A DNA stretch of 64,000 nucleotides, taken from the NCBI GenBank assembly GCA_013397865.1, contig VZTI01001771.1, forward strand, positions 230,993-294,992, read 5' to 3'. The stretch comes from Struthidea cinerea. Taxonomy: Eukaryota; Chordata; Aves; Passeriformes; Corcoracidae. The first letter of the stretch is position 1; every line of letters starts with the position of its first letter. Shown one piece after another: positions 50,601 through 63,579 of the stretch. Both the position numbers and the translations under genes were made by a program. The notes beneath the pieces are model-generated. The model did not search any database, had not been told where the DNA came from, and worked only from the letters and a program-made list of their open reading frames with translations.

Positions 50601-51740
50601 TTCCCATTGGTTTTGAAAAATCTGGCAGCTGCCCAAGAGGAAAATACTGTCCCAATAATAGAGGCTGCACTGCTGAAAAATGTCATTTCTAAAACTGTTG
50701 ATCATTAGTGAAATACCATAGATCAGGATCTTTTTAACCAGAAGCACTAGAATAACTTGAGAGGGTGACTAAAGCCGGTGAACAGTTTTCCCCATAATTA
50801 CTGAAAAATGAAACTAATTTCTTTTCACCCTGAACAGCTTTCACCTCTTGCCAGAGGCATTAATGTAGAATACGGATGTTAATAATGAGGATAGTAGGAA
50901 CGAGAAGTGTTTTAAGATTTAAAGGCTGACTATTTAATGGTGTTCGTGTGTAGTGTGGCATGCCATATAATTAATGCAACTCCTTTTTACCAATTCAAAA
51001 CTGTATTTCTCTTCACAGAGCTGCAGTTCTGACACTGTTTAGAGCAACTCTTGGCCCTTCGCAATACTCTCTTAGATCATTAAGTGCTTTGGGTGACACT
51101 ACAGTAATGCAACTTACTTTCATTTTGTAAGGTCTTTAATTTTGAAATATAATATAGATGAAACTGTAGGATGGTTTATGCTCTCAGCACCCCACCTGAT
51201 AAATAAGAAGACTGACAAAGTATTCAGCAGAAATGGACACAGCAAATCTTTCCTACCTTTCTGCAAGCACTGCCTACATTTCTTGTGCTGCTCTCACAAT
51301 TGAAATCACCCTCATTCCAACTTTAAGAAAACTAGCTGGGGTGTGAGCAACAAAACTGGAGCAGAACAAGGCACTATCACAGAATGACAAATTGTGGAAC
51401 ATCCTTGGGCTGCTCACGCTGAAAGCCAGGCAGCTTCATGTTCAGAGGTGCCTGTATAACCCACAGGAGCTACATGAAATTATCAAGGAATCCCCATCCC
51501 TGTCACACCTTTCCTACAGTTCATGTACACTCAGACCTGCATAAAGACTGACAGTTTTGCTGTTACTCTGTTGAAATTCAATTGATTTGAATCACAGCAA
51601 GCCTAACACCCTCGTAAGTTTTCTTGAAAAAAAAAAAAAAGAAACAAAAAACCAAAACACCACCCGAAAGACCCAATTTTCAACATTCTTATTTTTTGCT
51701 CAATTACTCTAAAGCCAGAGTTGAGCAAAATCTCTTTTTC
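47673..51740. other. Intergenic, no recognised gene
   Basis: Unique-looking AT-rich DNA. A poly(A) run sits at about 51628-51641. Nothing recognisable as a gene. Confidence 0.45.
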
Positions 51741-51790
51741 TGTTGTTGTTGTTGTTGTTGTTTGGTTTCCTGTTTGTTTGTTTGTTTGTT
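51741..51790. repeat. (GTT)n followed by (GTTT)n microsatellites
   Basis: About seven GTT units, a short break, then about five GTTT units. Confidence 0.9.
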
Positions 51791-53038
51791 GCTTTTTGTT
51801 TAGGGTGAGGGGGAAAAGCATGCTATCAGCTGCTTCACAGCTATATTCCACAGGCAAATTTAGATTAATGACCATCCAGGCAGTCTTCACCCTTTGACCC
51901 TCAGTACTCCCTTTGCTCCAGTTCCCAGAAAGTTCAGGAGAGCCTACACAGTAACTGAAGAATGTAATCTTTTGTGGCTTTTAATCAAAGAACTAATACT
52001 GTTGCACGGCTTTAAAATTCACACATCTATGGCTACATTATTTCAAAAGATGAAAATATTCTTTGTTAATGATGACAGTCTTGCCGCTGTCTGCTGCCCT
52101 GATCTCATATAGTCACTGTAGACTTTAGTCTCAAAGTATTTTTAAAATACAGGAATGTTTTCATGCACTGTTTATATATTGTCCTATCTATAGAAATAGC
52201 CTGACTTCATGACATTGGATGATAGGAGAGAAAAAATCCAAAAAAATAAACCCACCACATTCTTGGGAATGTAAACATGTTGTAAAACACCAGCACCAAA
52301 TCCCTAAACATCTAGTACAGAGCAAGGCCAACAGGGCAAGGTTTCTGTAACTCAGCTAGGAGCTCCCCCTTTGCCATGGACTTTTTCTCAGTCATTTAAA
52401 TAAAAGGAACGTACAAATGTCTACTCTGTGTCTTCTGTAAGTGATAACATTTCCATGAATAGCACAAATTGATGGGGAAGGTGCCTTGTCTAATTACTCA
52501 CTGTGAAAGCAAAGAGTCCAAACTGGAATTAATGATCAGCTTAAATAATAATCAGTCTAATGACTAGGTTGGCAACAGACAGAAGCTTGAAGGAGCAGGA
52601 CGAGTTGCTGCAGGGTTGTCACGGGGGAAGCTGTTGCTTACGAGCCAGGAGCTGTTGAAAAATCTCCTCTGAGAGTTTGAAGAGACTTGCAGTGGAGGAC
52701 CGCAGAGATCCAGCACCAATTGAAAGAGCTATAAATAATTTTGTACCAATGCACTTTCCATACACGAGCAGCCAGAGGATGCAACATCCCCAAAGAGACC
52801 AGATAAATTTACGAAGATCACCCCCATAGCAGAGGACACTGCAAGCATTTTTAATGTACCGCAGCAGTGTGAAAGACAATGACTGTAGAATGAAAACCTA
52901 CATTGTGAAGATGTCACCTTTAAGAGTTCTACAAATATTAAATTGTGAAGATTACAAATAGAGCAAAAAGAATGAGTGATGCTTTCAAATAGATAAACAA
53001 GCAGAGGCTCACATGGGATAAATCCAGTTGGTTTTATT
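51791..53038. other. Intergenic, no recognised gene
   Basis: A patch at about 52560-52920 has overlapping - strand frames of 62-86 codons with no recognised similarity. Confidence 0.4.
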
Positions 53039-53076
53039 GGCTCTATATGTGTCTTTTATAAGACACATATAGAGCC
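53039..53076. repeat. Perfect 17-bp hairpin with 4-base loop
   Basis: GGCTCTATATGTGTCTT, loop TTAT, AAGACACATATAGAGCC. Both arms pair perfectly. No T-run follows as in a bacterial terminator, and the context is vertebrate intergenic DNA. Confidence 0.95.
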
Positions 53077-55360
53077 ATATTCACAACCCTGGCAATGCCT
53101 AACCCTGATAATGCCCATGACATGGAGAAGCCCTCCCCACCTTTGCTCCAAAACACATTTGCTCTTTGCCTATTGCTTCTTGTAAAAGATATGTACATTT
53201 TCTTTGCCATTTCTGGCAGTGGGTTTTACTGTATACACATATTAAGTTTGCCAGTTAACAAAAGATGGCACAGCTAAGAATCAGAGGTTTTTATCTTCAA
53301 AAGGCTCCTGATGCAGTAGGGACTGAATTCTGTATACCTAAAGAATACTGAAAAGGCTGTGGAAGCATTGCCGATCTTTGCATACATACACACCCAGTAT
53401 AAAGGGAGCCTGGGGACAGTGTTCAGCAGTGGTCTCCTGCATCACTCACTCTAAAATGGACAAGGGATGAGGGAGAAAAGAAGACACAGTAGCAGCTCAT
53501 TTATTTAATTTGTACCGTATGCCTTTTTATTGTGCCTTTTATTGTATGCCTTCTCTGGCTTTGCCTCTACATTAGCTAGCTAGCTAACCTCACCACAACC
53601 TCTCAAAAGCACAGGCTTGAATCCTGTTCCATTCCATCTTACTCACTTTTCACCAGTACACAGTACATTGAAAAGCCCAGGCCTTCTTGTGCTGAAGTCA
53701 AACTTCATTTAGCTATTTTTCTCTGACAGCTGCAAACCACAACAAGTAGTGATGATATATTTAGGCTGTTGTCCAAAAATACCAGAAATGTCTGCTTCTT
53801 TTATATTGCTGTACCTCATGTTATGGTTTGAGCAAGACCACATCAAGCCACTGCAGAACCACTTAGCATTCTCCAGCCGTGAAACCAGTCCTACTGCAAA
53901 AGGACAGGGGGACCCTTCTCTCTCCATGGCATAACAAATGAGCATAACAGAAACCTTGTCATTTCCACCTCAGAACGGAGGTGAGATGATGTGGCTGACT
54001 GCAGAACTTCAGGAAAGGTAATTTAAGAACTACTCCTCTCCCAGGCCTAGGCCAGAAGTAGGAACAGAGCAGAGGTTGGTAGATGAGGGGTGAGGGCACA
54101 AAAGTTCTCTTCAGGGAACTGTCACATTTAGATGACTGCTAGGAATTCTCGACAGACATGGCAGAGCCCAGGCAATCATTTTGGAAAGGTCCTTTACTAA
54201 GAACACTAAATTACCACAATTTCCAAATAATTGCCAGCCCTGTGTATTTTCTGAATTCACTTGTACAACTAGCTGCAAAGCCCAGCAGCTCCCAGAGCCC
54301 ATCAGTTTCTTGGGTAGATGGGGCTTAAGGGCAGGTACCACAGCACAGCTGGAGCTCTGTGAGGGGCTGCAGGAGACATTTATTCCTCCTGACACTGTAA
54401 CTTACTGTGTCGGTCACAATGTTATCTGGGTCACCGCTACAAGTTTATGCGGCATCAACAGCAGCTCTGCTGGCAGGCTTCCCCTCGGAACCAACAGCGA
54501 TGTAGTACTAGCATCCAGTCCTGATCACTGCAAAACTTAGATTACAATATCTAATCCAGGAGAAACTTCAGTTCCAGAAGAGAGAGAGAAATTATCAGTG
54601 AACAGTAGCATCATTAAACTGCATTCTGGCTGTCAGACATCCAGCATGAGGATTGTGCTGCAGCTGGCAGTCCATCTTCGAGAGTAAACTTACTACATTT
54701 ACTCGTTTGTTTTCCTCTCCCTCAATTTGCCTCATAAACCAGTCGTGAAGCAGCAGAAGGGCCGTGAATTTTAACCTTCCCCTGCTGCAGCCCCACACAG
54801 GTTGTGTGGGTGCCGCTGCTTGTAAATCGGCAGCAGAGCCACAAGGGCTGTGGAGCCGGAGGGATGCGGTGCTCCTGTGCCGTTTCCATGGCAGTGCCGA
54901 GCCCTCGGGGCTGCAGCCCTGCTGTCTGTCTGCTCCCGCCCGGCTTGCAGGGAGCGAGGAAACGTGCTTTCTCAGGGCTGCATGGCTACTGCTTCTCCTT
55001 CCTTCAGAGCCCTCGCAACAGATCATTTCCATTCTCTTTGCCCTTTCCCCACGTTCCCGCTCTTGCTAATTAGGCTGGCACTCTGTGGAACCGACAATAC
55101 TTGTGCTTACCCAATTAAGCAGGCGCACAGCAGAAGGTGGACTGTCTCCGCAGAAGCCAGGCACGACACTAGAAAGAGCTCGTCTCTCACGGTTTTTTCC
55201 AACATTTTTTTTTCTTTCCCCATAGGAAAGATTAGGAATTAGATGCACTCAGAATACAAAACCCAAACGTTCTGAAACTTATGTTTCAGATTTTAGTATT
55301 TTTATTTCTTTTCATTAAATTAAATTAATTACTTTTGGGGGGTTGCTTCAGTCAAAAAAG
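53077..55360. other. Intergenic, includes a GC-richer patch
   Basis: Mostly AT-rich. About 54780-55010 is GC-richer with modest CpG content and overlapping frames on both strands (for example 54595-55032, - strand). No protein family or convincing splice sites recognised. It may be a noncoding exon, an islet or nothing. Confidence 0.4.
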
Positions 55361-55455
55361 AAAGGAAAGGAAAGGAAAGGAAAGGAAAGGAAAGGAAAGG
55401 AAAGGAAAGGAAAGGAAAGGAAAGGAAAGGAAAGGAAAGGAAAGGAAAGGAAAGG
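55361..55455 (+). repeat. (AAAGG)19 pentanucleotide microsatellite
   Basis: Nineteen uninterrupted AAAGG units, then a degenerate AAAAAGG/AAAAGG tail to about 55480. Confidence 0.97.
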
Positions 55456-55480
55456 AAAAAGGAAAAGGAATAAAAAGAAA

Positions 55481-58400
55481 AGAGGCACTATTTACAAAAC
55501 CCCACACTGTATGACTTAGAGAAAAGTCCCAGAGTTGCTAATCAGGTGATTACAAATGTACCTGTAAAAACAAGCAACAGCCATCAAAAATTCACCTGGT
55601 GACCTTCACCCTCCCTGCTACCCCCAGAAGGAAAAAATTGTAACAAGTGAAAAACATTCTTTCAAGTACAAAATGCTTAACACTTGGGAAAGGAAATAAA
55701 CAGGTATTTGCAAAAGTAACCTCCTGCCCTGCTCCCTAGGATGACATTAAAACAGGAATAAAGGCTCAGTGTCCAAATCTAGTTGTGATTAACACAGGAT
55801 TCAAAGACAGAGAGAAGGAATTTAGTTACAAGGAAAATTGGCTGCTCTTTCATCTGAGCCTTTCTTCTTTTCAAGAAAAATAATTTACCTTAGAAGGGGA
55901 AGAAAAAATAGACAAATTTTGTGCCATTCCCTTTTCTTTCCTATGACAAGCTGTCACTTCTAGATATGGAAACCATATCACCATGTTGCTGGAGAGAATA
56001 AGTGGGGCACGATTTCTCCTTTCCTTTGATATGAACAAAGATTAAAGTAATAAAAAACTAAGAAGATGAGAGTGAAGGAAAAGCAGAATTTTTTAGCAGA
56101 GCTGATCTTATTTTAGTATGACATTCTATGAAGCAACAGTGGCATCCAGTGGTAAATTTCCATAAGCAAGTTTCATATCCTACTTTCACTAAGTTTTGGC
56201 TTACATCCGATTTTTTTTTTTTTTTTTTTTTTGGCAACAGGTTCTCAAGGAACCTTCCCCCTCTTCCTCCTACATACACTACCAAAACAGCCACCATGCA
56301 ACCAGTCATCAATACCAGTAATGGAGATCAAGCTATCAGTTTTCTCAAAGGCTGTACATCATATCTGCATAGTCAGAAATTCCAGTCATTACTGAGAAGC
56401 TGCAACATTAATACAAACACATTTTTAAATCATTCTCAGAAAAATAAAGGACATTTTTCTCCTGGTGCCCACAAGAGTGCAGCAAATATAATTCTGTACT
56501 GTCCCTTCTTCAGTCCCCCTTCCCATTTTGTTTTTCTGCAAGGCAATATGATCATTCTTTTCTCATTTAGTGACATTAAGATTATTTTCACTTTATGATA
56601 TCTCCTAAGTAGATGCCCTGGGCAAAAACGAAGGGCTTTTATTCATAAGAGTATACTACAGAAGAAAGTCCATTCAGTGAATTTGTTATGGTATTTTCAG
56701 GCTGAGATCACATTTGCAGTTAAGAAAGCACCTTGTGCTAGCACAAGCTCAGTATCATTGTCAGTTATAATTTGGTAAGAAGGAGAACTGTCTCCCCACC
56801 AACACAGAGCTGAGAACTAAAACTTGTCGGTCTGGCTCTCAGGTCAATCAAAACTTCTGGTCTGATTTATTTTTTTTTTTAATATATCTAGAGATCTTTT
56901 AAAAGAATTACCCTCAACATCACAAAAAAAAATTGTGTTTTTCACTTAAATTTCCAAAAGAGTTAAACTAGAGTATCTTCTCCTTTTTAATAGGACAATT
57001 TCTCTATCTGCACACCCCAAATTAACCTTCAGAAAGCTATTGACTTACACAACAAGGCTCTCTGAAGGAAAGCATTAGGTTTGTTTCCCTCCCAACATGA
57101 TAAAACATAAAACATCTCATGGAGAAACTGAAGCTTGGCCTGCATCCAGTCTTCATATGACAATGCAGTAACAGAGTTAACTGATTTTTAATTGATGTGG
57201 TTCCACAAGTATGAGAGTGCCTACACAATCTATCCCAAGGAATGCAGACAGAAAAGGATAATTACTGCCACACTGCTGAAGAGGAGGGGGTAGATTAGGA
57301 ACAAAATGTTCAACACTGAACTAAACTACACTAAAGTGTATCAGCAAACTCCCTGCCACAGGCCTTCTACTCAACCCCATTTGGATTATCTGAACCCCGG
57401 CCCAACCAGAAGCAGAGCAGAACAATTCACTCTGGAGTAAACAATGTACTTTATTCAACATGGTATCAAAATACCAGATTTCACGAATATCATCCATTTG
57501 TGACTCTAACGATGAGGTGACCTGAGAAACAGGTTACTCAGACATGCTGCTGTTAGATGCCTGATGTGGCTGACCAAGAAGCCAACCACCTGAGATGGGT
57601 CCATCCCATTGCAGTCTAGCACTGAAATGCTGGATCTGTGGGTTTAGGTATTTGCTAACTTGCTCCCCTGCTTGAACTGAGCAGTTCCCAAAAAGCATTA
57701 TTTTTGTGCAAGCAGGCTAAAACTTGCAGATGGAGTCTGCCCCCAAAGCAGGAAAAGGATTCAGAACTCTTATAATATATTGTTCTAGCAAGTGAGATGC
57801 TAACATTAAAAATAGAAGAAAAATGCATAAAGAAACAAAAGAAGCTCAAGATTTATTGCCTTCTGATGAAGGGGGAAATCCCACATGATTAAGGCGGGCA
57901 GTTATGCACAGGAGATGAGCCTGAACTACAAAGCAGAACTACGACTGAACTTGTGCTATGCTTGGGATAAAGCAATCTTTCAGTAGCAAAGTTGTAACAC
58001 AGAAAAATATCAGACTGACATCGGATGATCAATATCCTATGGAATGAAACCTCAGAAGAATCAGGTATTTTAAAGCAGAGCTGAAAGATTAGGATGAATT
58101 CTCTTTCTTTTTTCCCCTGGGCCCTTGAGCTGGGGTAGGAGGTTCCTGAACATCCTTAATACATAGAGCTCCCAATGAATTGAAGACTCTTTTTGCACAA
58201 TATACTTTGGAAATGAATACAATAAAGCAAGATCTCTGCGGCTCTGAGCCCACCCTGATTTTATGCAAGTTCTAACTCTAGCAATGTGACAGCAAGCAAA
58301 AGGTAGCTCCAGTTCCTCCCCCCACCTCCTCCTACAGAGTTCCTCCCCTTCTTCTCCTCCCTCATGCAATACAAGGCTATTCCCACACTCTTGCAGAAGA

Positions 58401-60657
58401 GCCTGCCCACAGCCACCAGTTCCAAGGGAGCAGAACCCAAACAGGGGCTCCAGTGCTGGGCTCCTCCAATTGTATCTCCAAGCCAGTGTCAGACCAGTAG
58501 CTTCCAGAACAGCAACATCAAATGATCCTGATAATTTGGGACTTGCACCTGGAAGCAGTATTACAGAAGATTCAATAAGAACTCAAGCATCATTAAACCT
58601 GCTAGGATATTCGTCATGTTACTTAGACGACATTTTTCTGAAAAAATACTTGGATACCCAAAGGTAGATAAAACTATACCATATTAATTTATTTTTAGAT
58701 TTATTTGTAGATTAAGAATTTGGGGGAGGAACTTAACAAATAAACTTTCTTTGGCAGCTTAGAAGAGATCACTATTCATTAAGAGCATAATCATCTTGCC
58801 ATGTATACTGGTTTGGACAATATGAACTGTGAGATCACAAAATACGTCACTCATCTGGATTTCAACTCCAGCAGTGGTTTCAAACATCATATAATGCATT
58901 TTCGTGCCAAATAATCCCATTTATCACTAATGGATCTCTTGCTCCTGATACCATCTTTCCACCAGATGTCACACTTCCCCTTTACCTGGTAACTCCAAAC
59001 CTCAATATAACCCTGTACACAGACGCATTTGTTCTTTTGCTGACCACTTCCACATTCTATCCTTAATTAAATATTAGTCCTTCTATTTGGTTTGCAGTAA
59101 AAAAACTGCATTAAACACCAAAACATGTGACTTGTGCAGCTAAGTTCAAGACTTCACTTATATACTGGCACTTACGCTGTCATAAACAGAAAAAATCTGC
59201 ATTGTTCTGTTACGGCCCAAACCCCACACATTTGTATACATCAATAGGTTACCTAAAATGACAGAAATTTCTTTCCTAATGCCCATTTTTAAACAGTATC
59301 ATTCTTGGGTCTTATTTTTCAGGCCACACAGCACTCTAGATTAACTAGAGAAAAAAAATCCATTCACATTGACCAAATGCACGAAACAGAAGCATTATTT
59401 TCAAACCCAAATGCCTAGGTCCCAGCACTAAACAGCTGTTTTATGATACAATTTAATACATGAAAAAATGAGTAATATTTTAAGCATAAGAGCAAAATTT
59501 GGTCCAGCCCTGCCACCTTCTGGGATGGTTTGTTTTACTTTACTATTTCTAACTGCTGTGTCAGAAGTAACCCATTAGCATTAGCTGTCTTTAGAGTCTG
59601 CAGCCATCCTTCTGTTTTGACAAATGCAATGTTAATGTATTATTCTAGAAAACAATCCATGGAAAGCTACAATTTTGAACATAGCATTACCTCAGCTTCA
59701 GAATATGCGATCACACTAGACTGCAACGGTTTAGTTTATAGATTTATACAATTCCTTTCCTGTCCTTTGACAATGACCTATTTTTGGACACACATCACAT
59801 TGAGTGGGTATGTCACTTGATAGAATACCATCCTGAAGATTCAAGTCTGTCATAAATAAATATGTAATACAAACTGGTACATACAAGTTGCCTCTGAGAC
59901 CTGCTTTCAAGTCCATTCCAGAATGCAGTGAATGAAAATCATTTCAAATGAATGTCTGCTGGTCTCTGCCATGTTTCTTCTCTGAGAATTGCACATCACA
60001 ACACAGTCAAGCATTTCCAAACAGACAGCTCTAAGAAGGGACAGAGGAAGACAGAAAGGAAATCTTCCACTAACCAGGTGCAACCCTTTCCCAGCTCGCC
60101 CCCTTGCTGCCTCTTGGTGGGGAAGGTCTCTATTGAGACTCAGCTGATGCACCTATTCTGCAGAAGGAAAAATTACTACTTAATTAGAAAAACAAATAAA
60201 CAATGGCAAGACAACTTGCAGTAAGTATTATTCTGAGGAGACAGCAGTTGGGTTTTGGGGGTTTTGTTGTTGATATTTTTGTTGGTTTTTAACTCCACCT
60301 AGGAAATATTGCCTAGCAACAATGGGAGAACCCTTCTAACAAAATGAATCATGCAGGTATTGGCTGTTTATTCCCATGAAGGGCTGTGTTTCCACCCTGT
60401 CAAATGACATCAAGGCCATGTTGCCAGAGGCATTGGGAGTTTTGACCTCTAAAAGGCAATTTTCTCACTGTCTGCTCAGAAATGTAACATTTTTCATATT
60501 GAAGGCTTTTATATCATATCTTGTAGGTTTCAGATCTATAAATAACATACTAAAATTCTCCAACACAATAAAGCACAGCTATTATCTTTAGCTATTAACA
60601 CTGTAAACATTAAATATCACAAAGTTAGCACTCTATTAGCATAACTATCAGGCACCA

Positions 60658-60658
<1 letters not shown>
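55481..60658. other. Intergenic, no recognised gene
   Basis: AT-rich. T-run of about 21 at 56212-56232. Frames are short and unrecognised. Confidence 0.45.

Positions 60659-60697
<39 letters not shown>
60659..60697 (+). repeat. Poly(A) run, 39 bp
   Basis: Thirty-nine consecutive A residues. An AATAAA lies about 90 bases upstream (around 60567). Confidence 0.97.
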
Positions 60698-60698
<1 letters not shown>

Positions 60699-61412
60699 AA
60701 ACCGACGCAAACCACATTAAATTGCATGACCAAGTTTAATGGAAATGAACAGAGGCCAGAACTTGGTTCATACAAGTTCCGAATTTCAGAAAGAAAATAT
60801 CCACTAGATCACCAGATACCCATGCAAGATTACCTTTGGGTTTCCTTGCCCAAGTAAGTCCTCCCTTAATTTCTTAATGGAGCTATTACAAAGAAGAGTT
60901 TTAAGTTACAGGATGGACTAGCAGCATGTAAACAGAAAAGCTAAGGCCTATTATTTGCATAGAATGCAGAAGTATAATTCTCACTAATAAATGGGCATGT
61001 ACAATGTGTGTGTTCCCACCCAAATTAATTCTTATTAAAAGCTTCCTATATTTTAATTGCAGCAGCTCTACTAAAAGCAGAGTGAGCCAGTGAGCTTTGG
61101 TCCTAAAATTATTGCTTTCTCAGTTGCTCTGCGAAGTATGAAATGCAGCTTGTGATAACTAAATTTATCCAACAGAGTTAACTACAGCCTTGTACACCAA
61201 TATGATGTTTTTCAAGTAAGGAGACCATGAGGAGTCCCACACTACAAGCCTGTTCTGCTAACTGCACTATTCAGTACCATCAGGGGGTTTGTTTTCTTGC
61301 TTTTGCCCACATTAAGAGAGTCATCAAATCTTTAAGAGAATCACCATTTGCAAGCCATGGAAAGGCAAGCAGGTTGTCCCTGAGAACATCAGCATTTTCA
61401 CAAAATTATTCT
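60698..61412. other. Intergenic, no recognised feature
   Basis: AT-rich sequence with no gene or repeat recognised. Confidence 0.45.
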
Positions 61413-61883
61413 GTCTTGGGGGTGATGGTTGATCAAAAACTCACCGTGAGCTGGCAGTGAGTACTCACAGCCCAGAAAGCCAAGGCAATCTTGACCTGCA
61501 TCCAGGGGAATGTGGCCAGAAGGTCAAAGGAGGTGTTTCTCCCCCGCTACTCTGCTCTTGTGAGACCCCACTGGCAGTGCTGCATCCAGTTCTGGTGTTC
61601 CCAACACAAGAAGGACATGGAACTGTTGCAGCAAGTCCAGAGGACTGGGGCATGTCCTCTATGAGAAAGTTGGGGCTGTTCAGCCCGGAGAAGAGAAGGT
61701 TCTTCTGTGTGGAGACCTCACGGCACCTTCCAGGGCCTGAAGGGGCTACAGCGTCCAAGGCCAGGTTGTACACGTCCTTGAGCAACCTGGTCTAGTGGAA
61801 GGTGTCCCACCCACGGCAGGGGGTTGGGACCAGGTGATGTTTAAGGTCCCTTCCAATCCCTTAACACTGTGTCATTCTGCGAT
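61413..61883 (+). mobile_element. CR1 LINE 3'-end fragment, 0.47 kb
   Basis: Sense-strand CR1 3' region: GGGGTGATGGTTGATCAAAA, TGAGACCCCACTGGCAGTGC, GCAACCTGGTCTAGTGGAAG, AGGTCCCTTCCAATCCC and the terminal CATTCTGCGAT repeat. It corresponds to the end of the CR1 pol gene and the 3'UTR. The frames here are frameshifted remnants or antisense shadows. 5'-truncated as usual. Confidence 0.93.
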
Positions 61884-63559
61884 GTTCTCAAGCTTTTCCA
61901 CAAAATTATTCTACACAGCTCACAGAAATCAAAGCTCTACATACCAGAACAAGTACTTCTGGTGCATTCTTCAGACTGAAGATTTTAGACTACACAAATA
62001 GATGGTCAAGAAATTAAATTCCTAGGGCTACAAATCAACTTCCACAATCACAGACAATCCGCAAAACAATGAGGTGTGAAATGAGGTAGAAGCACTCTTC
62101 ATGGGCTGGGTTTTATAAACAATCATTAACTGTTCTCAAAAAAATAGAAAGTAATCATTTTCCTCAAAAATGTTCAAGAAAGATCATGCTTTGCTTCCAA
62201 AGATAAGCTACATATTGGCAACCTTTCCCAGAAATCTGTACTTTGGAACAGGCATTTTTGCTATGTTCTTCAACAACGTGATGTTTTTTAATTTATAGAA
62301 GTATAAAAGCTTAAGACAAATAATTGTTTAGGACTTTTTTTATATAAAAGCAAAATATTAAAGTGCTTATTATCCTATTCAAGGAATTTACTCACAACAT
62401 TTTCTTAGAACTGACTCCTATACTGTGTATTTTCTACCCTTGAAATGCAGTATAGCTCTTAATCAACCATGTTACTACTCTGTTATTTTCTATAGGCCAC
62501 AAAGAAACAGTAACACAATTTCTGTTTCAAACACTTGACTTAAACACCTATTTCTGGGAAGCCAAGTGTCAGCAGTGTTGGCACCCTACTCCTTGGAGAG
62601 ACAAAAAAAGAAAAAAATCCCCAACAGTTGAGACAAGCTTCCCATGCTTTGCGATGCAGTGTGAAACCCCAGAGCTTATGGGTAGCTCTATGGCTAGATT
62701 TATTCACCCATACTGAATCCAGCTTCTATATAATCTTCTCTCGCTTTGACTTGTTGAGAGTCATTCTCCCTTATTATCAGTCTCAAAAAGAAATTAACTC
62801 CAAAATAAACACACACAAACACAGACTTGTACATAGGAATCAGGTATTCTTCATAAAGTTTTTGCTTGAACCTTGTTACTATAAGCAAATCAGACACATC
62901 CTCACCACAAGTATGTGTTTAAGTGCATGGTCGATACTGATTTTATAAAAAGTATATAGCCAAAGAGAACACATATTAGACAATTCCACAGGTACTTGAA
63001 AAAAAGAATGGGGGGAAGGGCGGGGAAGGGGAAGCTTACTATAAAATAAAACCAGAATCTAACACATGTCATCTTATCATTTCTCCTGAGGACTCATGAC
63101 ATAACTTTATCCCAGCACATAGATATATCCAGAGCTGTCAGGTGCTCCAAACTCCAGCCCTAGAACCAGGTGCCCTTGGAAGAGCAGGCACCGCACACCC
63201 CGGGCAAGGCCGGCAGCAGGACAAGCCCCAGGGATCTGTGGAGGAGCTCCGCTACCCACACGGAGAAGAGCAGGTGCCAGTCCTACCTCCCCACTACAGC
63301 GAGTGCGGCTGACAGGAGAGCAAGCCCCTAGAAGTCAATGAGGAAGAGCAGAGCAAAGAGCTCCACAGGAAATTAGCCAAACTGCTGTAACTACATAAAT
63401 ACCGGGTATTTCTTCTGTGGTACAGCCACAACAGCAGAGTTAAGTGCAACACTGGACCTAGGCAGATTTATAAGTAATTTTTAATTAACTGAACCCTAGA
63501 ATATACCTTTGTTGCTACAATACTCCTGAGAGCCCGGTAACACAGATTAGGCTACCACA
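61884..63559. other. Intergenic approach to CpG island
   Basis: AT-rich until about 63130, then rising GC. GC-rich purine run near 63009-63034. No gene recognised. Confidence 0.45.
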
Positions 63560-63579
63560 CAGGCATTAATTAGAAACAA

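Noticed and set aside
52619..52917. Overlapping - strand frames with hydrophobic segments
   Set aside because: Short, two frames open at once, no recognised similarity.
53039..53076. Rho-independent terminator
   Set aside because: Vertebrate intergenic context and no T-run after the stem.
61457..61795. Frames of 106-112 codons on both strands
   Set aside because: Inside a CR1 3' fragment. At most frameshifted remnants of its pol gene.
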